Made by a program: the position numbers and the translations under genes. This document shows, piece after piece, positions 12,101-15,082 of a stretch of DNA of 15,082 nucleotides. Positions within the stretch are counted from its first letter, which is position 1. The number at the start of each line of letters is the position of its first letter. This DNA is from Clostridia bacterium (GTDB taxonomy: Bacteria; Bacillota; Clostridia; TANB77; CAG-508), in the NCBI GenBank assembly GCA_900768805.1, contig CAAGEF010000078.1, forward strand, positions 1-15,082. The letters run 5' to 3'. Under the pieces are notes generated by a model, which searched no databases, was not told the DNA's origin, and saw only the letters and a program-made list of their open reading frames with translations.

Positions 12101-15062
12101 TTTGCAACATTTATAATACACATTGTATATATTCCAGTTGATTCGTTATAACCATATATTGTTGTGTATCCTTCAGTAATTCCAGTAACTATACCATTAC
12201 TATCTACTGTTGCTACATCCTCGTTTGTAGATGTCCATATAAAATCTGTTATTGCAATATCTGCTCCGAATAAAGTTTGAATTGAATCTGTTGGAACAAT
12301 ATTTAATGCTAACTTTTCTCCAACTTTTATATATTCTTGCTTTTTACTTAGTTCTACTGTTGGCACTTGCCACCACAATATAGGATATCCACTATTTATA
12401 TTAAAATCATCATCTTCATAAGCTTTACCTAATTTTGTTGAATATGTTTTTAGCGTATCAGCAGCTACACGCCCTGTTGTTGAACTATAAAGTCCTCCAC
12501 TATAATAATAATATGAATATGTTGCCGCTGTTGTACAATAACAATTACTTAAAGTTCCGGCTATTACATTAGAAGATATTCCATTTGTAGCAACTACCCC
12601 AGCAATATGTTTAGTGGTTGCTGTTGCACTTAAGCTTCCAAAATTATAGCAATTTATTACTTTTGGTTTAACAGTAATATCTTCAGTTTTATACGAAGGA
12701 CCCATTACTCCACCAAGCCATGCATGATATCCTTTTCCAGTTACTTTACCAGCATTATAACAATTACTTACTGTTCCACCATTATTTATTCCTATTACTC
12801 CACCTAAACGAACTTGACAATTACTGTTTGATGTATTTGCAGTAGCGCTAATTGATGAAGTATTAAAACAATTTAATACAGTTCCTATTTGATTATATCC
12901 AACAATTCCACCTACTACTACTGATTTATATGCTGTTGCAGTTTTAGTTTGATATCCAATGATATTTCCACCAATAGATGCACTATTCAATATTTTTCCA
13001 TAATTATAGCCAACAATTGCTGCAGTTCTACTATATGCAGTATAACTATTATATACATAAGCATTTTCTACAATAACATTTTGTATCATAGTATTAGTTG
13101 TTGTTCTTGAAAAAAGCCCTATATTTGCATATGTTCCTGTTTTAATATACAAATTTCTTATTTTATGATAATTTCCATCAAAAGTTCCTTCAAAATAGTT
13201 ACTACCTAGTCCTATAGGTGTCCAAGAGCCTAATTGTTCTGAACAAATCTCACTCATATCTATATCTGCCATTAAATAAACAGTTTTACCTTTATAGTTA
13301 TTTCCAGAATTTACAGAATCTCTAAACTGTTTTAGCTCCCCAGCACTATATATATATGTTACCATATCTGTATTTTCTAATTTATTTACTACTACAGTAA
13401 TACTAGTTTCATAGTTATTTGTAACATCTTCAATTTTTATTTTTGCAATTCCACTTGCCCCTGGTTGTGGAATTATTTTTCCACTTTCATTTACTTTAAC
13501 TATTGAAACATTTGATGATGTATATTTTATATCCCCTAATTCGTATATTTGCTCATTACTATATGCATTTATTGAAGAATAAACATATTTTAATTTACTT
13601 GCTTCTAGTTGATATCCATTTTCTTTTATTTCTATTGTTTTATCTTCATAATCTAAATATGCAAATCCTATTTTTTTATAATATGTTGTACTTGTTTCTG
13701 TATTATCTCCTATTTGACCATAAGTATTATCTCCAGTTGTATATATATCGCCATTTTCTAATATTATTGCTGTATTCAAAACATACCTAGCAACAGTCTC
13801 ATCTGTTGATGGATCTCCATTATTTTTTCCTATTGCCAATACATTTTCTATCGTTCCATTTTGAGTTAATCCCTGTACAAATGTAGTTGAAGTTTTATTT
13901 GTTCCATTTCCTAATTCTCCATTTATATTATAACCAGTTTGCCATATAGTTCCATCTGCCAATAATAAATTCGTTGTCATTCTTCCAGCTTTTATATATT
14001 TTACTGTATTTGTTTCTGTTACTACATCTGGTAAATTTACTTTTACATATAATTTTTCGTTTGCTGTACTTGATGTTCCTAGTCTTCCATTAATATAACA
14101 TCCTGCAGCATAAACATTTCCATCTATTTTCTTAATTACAGAATGAAATCCACCTACTGAAGCTTGAGTTACATCTAAAGCGACCTTCATTGGATAACAA
14201 GTATTATCTGTACAATTAATTCCAAGAGGCCCATCTCCATTTCTTCCCCAACTCCATAAGATTCCATCTGATGTTAAAGCAGCGACTTGTCCTTGACCAA
14301 TCGATATTTGTATAGCATTTTTAACATCTGTTTTTGTAGGTAAATACTTTGAATCCTTGGCTTTATTTCCTATTTCACCATAAGTTCCATTTCCCCATAC
14401 ATATACATTTCCATTTTTATCAAGTGCTACTGAACCATGTGCTCCTGCAGCTATATCTACTATATTACTCAAATAACCTTTTCCATCTTCACTAAAAACT
14501 ATTTTCGCATAATTTGATGAAGTTGTATTATTTAACCCTAATTGACCATAACTATTCGAACCCCAAGCATACACTTTTCCGTCTTTAGTTAGTGCTATTA
14601 CATGGTCTGTTCCAGTAGCAATTTTTATTATATTATTCAACTTTGTATCTTCATCTATATTAACTTGTTCTGAAACCTTTGTATTTTCAGTAGTTCCATT
14701 TCCTAATTGACCACTTGCATTATTTCCTAATGTCCAAACAGTTCCATTTGATTTTAAAATTACAGTAAATCCATTTCCCGTTTCTATTTGAGGATTTGTA
14801 AAATCTTTTGCAACATTTATTACACACATTGCATATAATCCACTCTGCTCGTGGTATGCATATATTGTTGTATATCCATCTGCAATACCTGTAACAATTC
14901 CATTTTCATTAATTATTGCTACATCTTCATTTGTACTTTTCCAAATAAAGTTTGTATTATCATAATTTTCACCTATTATCTTCGTTATTTCCACTTTTTC
15001 TATAACATTTAATTGTAATTTTTCACCAATTTTTATATATTCTTGATTTTTATTCAAACTCA
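1..15062 (-). CDS. Giant modular surface/secreted protein (Ig-like, RCC1, GLUG, cadherin-like, dockerin, M23 peptidase), partial at both ends
   Basis: I read all 5,020 complete minus-strand codons between 15060 and 1 in one register and found no stop codon, frameshift or gap. Recognisable domains follow one another without interruption. In order they are Ig-like, five RCC1 propellers separated by Ig-like domains, a GLUG region after propeller A, 21 cadherin-like repeats, a carboxypeptidase-regulatory-like domain, a dockerin and an M23 peptidase. The start codon, ribosome binding site and signal peptide are not in the window; neither is the stop codon. No membrane segment or sortase motif is visible. 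Serine TCA is common and in-frame TGA is absent, as expected for the standard code. Arginine is mostly AGA and third positions are mostly A or T, fitting a low-GC Firmicutes-like host. The domain content suggests a secreted or cell-surface protein combining binding modules, a long stalk and a peptidoglycan hydrolase. No specific gene name is recognisable, and the overall function is inferred from domains only. Confidence 0.95.
172..288 (-). other. Acidic linker between dockerin and peptidase
   Basis: About 39 residues (4925-4963) with no recognisable fold. The stretch begins KAEVIEWVNPNAQ, continues through an acidic patch (SEIYTEDEQNVENRRED) and leads into the first beta strand of the peptidase. 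It is probably a flexible connector. Confidence 0.6.
289..480 (-). other. Type I-like dockerin domain, one canonical and one degenerate calcium loop
   Basis: Two F-hand-like calcium loops, each followed by a helix, sit at residues about 4861-4924. The second (319-354) reads DLNEDGIVDKLD, with Asp, Asn, Asp, Gly and Asp at loop positions 1, 3, 5, 6 and 12, followed by IDILKANYSK, a full match to the dockerin pattern. The first (430-465) reads DVVKTGEIEIDD. It keeps Asp1, Gly6 and Asp12 but has Val at 3 and Thr at 5, followed by LVAITDKYG. Dockerins bind cohesin domains and attach proteins to scaffolds or cell surfaces. Known dockerins usually lie at a terminus; this one is internal, between a beta-sandwich domain and an M23 peptidase. 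No cohesin is visible in the window, so the partner must be encoded elsewhere, or the module may act only as an intramolecular calcium-binding connector. The weak first loop might lower calcium affinity. Confidence 0.85.
481..726 (-). other. Carboxypeptidase-regulatory-like / prealbumin-type beta-sandwich domain
   Basis: Residues about 4779-4860. The strand IKGSIITQNF is followed by SKVELYK, TIQTNEDGTYLIDI, GNYIIKVSKLGYL and then TNIQVIPGDITELETIDL. The order (opening G-x-I strand, an 'N-x-DG-x-Y' turn, then a 'G-x-Y-x-I-x-V-x-K-x-G-Y' strand) matches carboxypeptidase-regulatory-like or Cna-B-like domains. Such a domain followed directly by a dockerin (here joined by DLLAGDV) is a familiar pairing in clostridial surface proteins, where this domain acts as a structural spacer. 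No catalytic residues are expected. Which of the related beta-sandwich families it belongs to is uncertain. Confidence 0.65.
727..6900 (-). repeat. Array of 21 cadherin-like beta-sandwich repeats
   Basis: Residues 2721-4778 are 21 back-to-back copies of a unit of about 98 residues. Each begins with 'S-N-D-T-x-L-x-x-I-x-V-N-G', passes through 'Y-x-V-x-V...A-x-V-x-I', and ends with 'V-x-A-E-D-G-T-x-x-x-Y-x-L-x-I'. This is the signature of the bacterial cadherin-like beta-sandwich family. Approximate upper boundaries, in protein order: 6900, 6600, 6318, 6027, 5745, 5445, 5166, 4881, 4599, 4266, 3966, 3651, 3360, 3069, 2778, 2490, 2200, 1893, 1614, 1314, 1014. Spacing is 279-333 bases. The longest is unit 9 (4267-4599), which carries an extra acidic loop (IENEETGEIVENETEQ). 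Unit 1 (6601-6900) lacks the AEDGT motif. Copies are well diverged, with no sign of recent amplification. The likely role is a long stalk holding the propeller head away from the dockerin/peptidase end. Family confidence is high; individual boundaries may be off by a few residues. Confidence 0.88.
6901..7146 (-). other. Bacterial Ig-like (Big-type) domain between propeller E and the cadherin-like array
   Basis: Residues about 2639-2720. The final strands are recognisable: FVSNNENVVTVSDGALTAVG, then EGTSKITIA and VEITRVV. This follows the Big_2 pattern 'S-x-N-x-x-V-A-x-V-x-x-x-G-x-V-x-A-x-x-x-G-x-x-x-I'. The first half (ENKIMYINDVENLLEKIQ) is irregular. The domain is the joint between the RCC1 head and the repeated stalk. 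The same kind of domain follows every RCC1 array in this protein. Confidence 0.72.
7147..8070 (-). repeat. RCC1-type propeller E, seven blades (three short, degenerate)
   Basis: Residues about 2331-2638. Blades 1-3 and 7 are orthodox RCC1 repeats of about 50 residues, with 'A-G-x-x-H-S-x-A-L-x-x-D-G-x-V-W-x-W-G-x-N-x-Y-G-Q-L-G' features; examples are DGTVWSYGQNNYGQLG in blade 2 and NGSIYAKGSNKYGQLG in blade 7. Blades 4-6 (about 7265-7620) are shortened to about 36 residues. They keep the inner strands (for example NNGQIYGYGNS and NNEVYKYENN) but lose the YGQLG loop. Counting these gives seven blades, the number needed to close an RCC1 propeller. RCC1-like propellers are generally protein-binding platforms; the ligand here is unknown. 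The unequal loops would leave one side of the propeller bare. Confidence 0.9.
8071..8340 (-). other. Bacterial Ig-like (Big-type) domain between propellers D and E
   Basis: Residues about 2241-2330. The visible strands include ANDLTVRKSETINI, LTYQSLNEQIAVVNDNGEV followed by LGVREGYTWIKVI, and EHIVGIYVTDN. The 'S-x-N-x-x-I-A-x-V-x-x-x-G-x-V-x-G-x-x-E-G' core matches Big_2-like domains. An inserted stretch near the start (LIYKFNLIYLEQNK) recurs in the linkers after propellers B and C as '(Y)F-N-x-x'. These inter-propeller linkers therefore appear to be one related subfamily. Likely a rigid spacer. Confidence 0.72.
8341..9402 (-). repeat. RCC1-type propeller D, seven regular blades
   Basis: Residues about 1887-2240. 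Seven consecutive RCC1 repeats of 48-53 residues can be set out. Key loops in protein order are NGELG, YYQLG, NGELG, YGQLG, YGELG, FGQLG and a last blade ending GDYNHGDNSL, which lacks the loop. Blade cores such as AAGENFSAALDSEGFVWTWG and SGGKNHSILLDKTGNVFVTG show the normal G-x-x-H/F-S pattern. This is the most regular of the five arrays. Seven blades is the standard RCC1 propeller size, so it should fold as a closed ring. Confidence 0.93.
9403..9671 (-). other. Bacterial Ig-like (Big-type) domain between propellers C and D
   Basis: Residues about 1798-1886. Strands include SNDLLLNVNESFDLNAIISY, EISYESKDETVVRVDSTTG followed by LVNGLSPGKTVIVV, and NISVVQVSVL. The 'S-x-D-x-x-V-x-x-V-x-x-x-x-G-x-V-x-G-x-x-x-G' core is Big_2-like. 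It leads directly into the first blade of propeller D (PQVETNGSHTVTL), the same junction seen before propellers A, B, C and E. Confidence 0.75.
9672..10704 (-). repeat. RCC1-type propeller C, seven blades (two degenerate)
   Basis: Residues about 1453-1797. Blades 1, 2, 5, 6 and 7 are orthodox, for example DGDIYTWGLNKDGQLG, ENGTAYSIGSNTYGQFG and DGTVYAWGAGTEGELG. Blades 3 and 4 (about 10180-10370) are shortened and lack the Y-G-Q-L-G loop: TQDGKVYGFGAGYKTKP, then SSNYALDIKGNVYNLEND. With these included the count is seven. The adjacent truncated blades resemble the three short blades of propeller E, suggesting loop trimming on one side of the ring, perhaps to make or free a binding face. Ligand unknown. 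Confidence 0.9.
10705..10986 (-). other. Bacterial Ig-like (Big-type) domain between propellers B and C
   Basis: Residues about 1359-1452. Strands include PENITLKKSESFVLNENN, FAYIEKYFNVYNED, VEYSRILDNNVATYQNG followed by IITGNELGNTILIANEE, and VVNIPVKVYDEN. The second half follows the Big_2 layout (N-x-V-A-x-x-x-N-G-x-I-T-G-x-x-x-G-x-T). The first half is more diverged, sharing the KSE...F-N insertion seen after propeller D. Confidence 0.7.
10987..12090 (-). repeat. RCC1-type propeller B, seven blades, paralogue of propeller A
   Basis: Residues about 991-1358. Seven RCC1 repeats, with conserved loops at about 11998-12009 (NGELG), 11830-11844 (YGQLG), 11662-11676 (YGEFG), 11515-11529 (YGELG), 11371-11385 (SGQLA), 11203-11217 (NGELG) and 11038-11052 (YGQIG). 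It matches propeller A blade for blade. Both start NPQIETGNGFTVILK, carry SSNYAK after the blade-2 loop, have SKYxP after the blade-3 loop and VKYIKAG between blades 5 and 6, and end in an NTYGQIG blade. This copy is therefore a duplicate of A rather than an independently built array. Confidence 0.93.
12091..12366 (-). other. Bacterial Ig-like domain (Big_2 type) before propeller B
   Basis: Residues about 899-990. It runs from VELSKKQEYIKVGEKLALNI through WTSTNEDVATVDSNGIVTG and ITEGYTTIYGYNES to IYTMCIINVAKEI. This is the clearest Big_2 match in the window (opening 'Y-I-K-V-G-E-x-L', then 'S-T-N-x-x-V-A-x-V-x-x-x-G-I-V-T-G-x-x-x-G-x-T-x-I'). It closely resembles the partial domain at the high-coordinate end, including the cysteine in MCIIN/MCVIN, and is part of the same duplicated block as propellers A and B. 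Confidence 0.85.
12367..13362 (-). repeat. GLUG-type beta-helix repeat region
   Basis: Residues about 567-898. It opens with YIYSAGELKQFRDSVNSGN, then KTVYLMADIDMSE, WTPIGLGS and FEGTFDGNYHKIRNLYI, then GLFSRT. This is the usual beginning of bacterial GLUG-motif regions. Repeated coils follow, with AAIVGYNYGKI, GGIVGYNQIGTVLNCFN, LGGVIGINNGGTVSNCYN, LGGVMGPS, VINCYNFGSL and AGVVATNG, and the region closes with NSGYPILWWQ, again typical. The alternating 'G-G-I/V-x-G-x-N' and 'x-N-C-Y-N-x-G' pattern suggests a right-handed beta-helix. Such regions occur in large secreted adhesins and peptidases, with no known catalytic role. The region sits between the two duplicated Ig/RCC1 blocks. The recurring cysteines (about 12541-12873) could stack or pair along the helix. 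Confidence 0.8.
13363..13665 (-). other. Ig-like linker domain between propeller A and the GLUG region
   Basis: Residues about 466-566. Strands include KTIEIKENGYQLEASKLKYV, YELGDIKYTSSNVSIVKV followed by NESGKIIPQPGASGIAKIKI, and NYETSITVVVNK. The core 'S-S-N-x-x-I-x-x-V-x-x-x-G-x-I-x-x-x-x-x-G-x-x-x-I' is Big_2-like, though the opening is irregular. It occupies the position equivalent to the Ig-like domain after propeller B. Confidence 0.68.
13666..14796 (-). repeat. RCC1-type propeller A, seven blades
   Basis: Residues about 89-465. Seven RCC1 repeats, with loops at about 14701-14712 (GQLG), 14536-14550 (YGQLG), 14368-14382 (YGEIG), 14221-14235 (DGPLG), 14077-14091 (NGRLG), 13909-13923 (NGELG) and 13708-13722 (YGQIG). 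Blade 2 is a textbook example (ATGTDHVIALTKDGKVYAWG). Blade 4 carries an unusual cysteine pair in its loop (INCTDNTCYP). Blade 7 has an insertion before its core (NNGDPSTDETVARYV). The array is the N-terminal member of an Ig-RCC1-Ig block duplicated on the far side of the GLUG region. RCC1-like domains in bacteria are usually binding modules; no ligand can be inferred. Confidence 0.93.
14797..15062 (-). other. Partial bacterial Ig-like domain (Big_2 type) at the contig end
   Basis: Residues 1-88 of the visible protein. The sequence KNQEYIKIGEKLQLNVI leads to WKSTNEDVAIINENGIVTG, IADGYTTIYAYHEQSG and LYAMCVINVAKDF. This is the same Big_2 form as the domain at 12091-12366, with near-identical order of motifs. 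Nearly the whole domain is present, but sequence ends at the adapter, so what precedes it in the protein is unknown. There is no methionine start, signal peptide or ribosome binding site here; the gene continues beyond this point. Confidence 0.85.
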
Positions 15063-15082
15063 AGATCGGAAGAGCGTCGTGT
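15063..15082 (+). other. Illumina TruSeq adapter remnant (assembly artefact)
   Basis: The last 20 bases begin AGATCGGAAGAGC and continue GTCGTGT. This is the start of the Illumina read-2 3' adapter. The composition jumps abruptly from AT-rich to GC-rich at this point. These bases are not genomic and should be trimmed; codons read through them have no meaning. Confidence 0.97.

Noticed and set aside
12506..12520. ATA microsatellite-like run as a possible phase-variation site
   Set aside because: It is a short run of triplets coding for four tyrosines. Length change in triplets would keep the frame, and the run is too short to support slippage switching.
13249..13275. Internal methionine codons as alternative gene starts
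   Set aside because: Methionines such as those in the MADIDMSE stretch fall inside conserved domain strands, with no stop upstream and no ribosome binding site context that would separate genes.
953..13790. Ten plus-strand open stretches of 60-105 codons
   Set aside because: All lie antisense inside the continuous minus-strand gene. Their translations are low-complexity (Leu/Tyr/Ser rich) products of the A-rich coding strand, and no domain is recognisable.
7147..14796. Eukaryotic origin because of RCC1 repeats
   Set aside because: RCC1-like repeats are common in bacterial surface proteins. Here they are fused to Big_2, GLUG, dockerin and M23 domains in an intronless AT-rich gene, all bacterial traits.
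727..14796. Assembly-generated duplication of repeats
   Set aside because: Repeat copies, including the A and B propeller blocks, differ throughout their sequence, so they are not copies of one locus made by the assembler.
1..15062. Alternative genetic code (TGA recoding)
   Set aside because: No in-frame TGA occurs on the coding strand and serine TCA is used normally, so the sequence needs no recoding.

Overview
The window is a 15,062-base piece of an AT-rich bacterial genome followed by 20 bases of Illumina sequencing adapter (15063-15082). Read on the minus strand, every triplet in register with position 1 is open. There is no in-frame TAA, TAG or TGA from one end to the other, so the whole window is the inside of one giant gene. 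At least 5,020 codons (roughly 550 kDa) are visible, and both ends of the gene lie outside. There are no intergenic gaps, RNA genes, mobile elements, promoters or terminators. Residue numbers used here count from the first genuine codon at 15058-15060.

N- to C-terminal order, which runs from high to low coordinates: a partial bacterial Ig-like domain; RCC1 propeller A; an Ig-like linker; a GLUG-type repeat region; an Ig-like domain (Big_2 type); RCC1 propeller B; Ig-like; RCC1 propeller C; Ig-like; RCC1 propeller D; Ig-like; RCC1 propeller E; Ig-like; 21 consecutive cadherin-like beta-sandwich repeats of about 98 residues; a carboxypeptidase-regulatory-like domain; a dockerin with one canonical and one degenerate calcium loop; a linker; and the first half of an M23 (LytM-type) peptidase, cut off by the window edge. 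Each RCC1 array can be divided into seven blades, giving 35 in total.

Base composition, AGA-dominated arginine codons, Big_2 and GLUG domains, dockerin and M23 together suggest a low-GC Firmicutes/Clostridia-like bacterium, probably an uncultured one sequenced from a community such as gut; this placement is inference. The layout suggests a secreted or surface protein: the propellers and GLUG region as a binding head, the 21-domain array as a long stalk, and at the C-terminus a dockerin for docking to a cohesin-bearing partner plus a peptidoglycan endopeptidase. The signal peptide and true start must lie beyond the high-coordinate end, and the second half of the peptidase beyond position 1.
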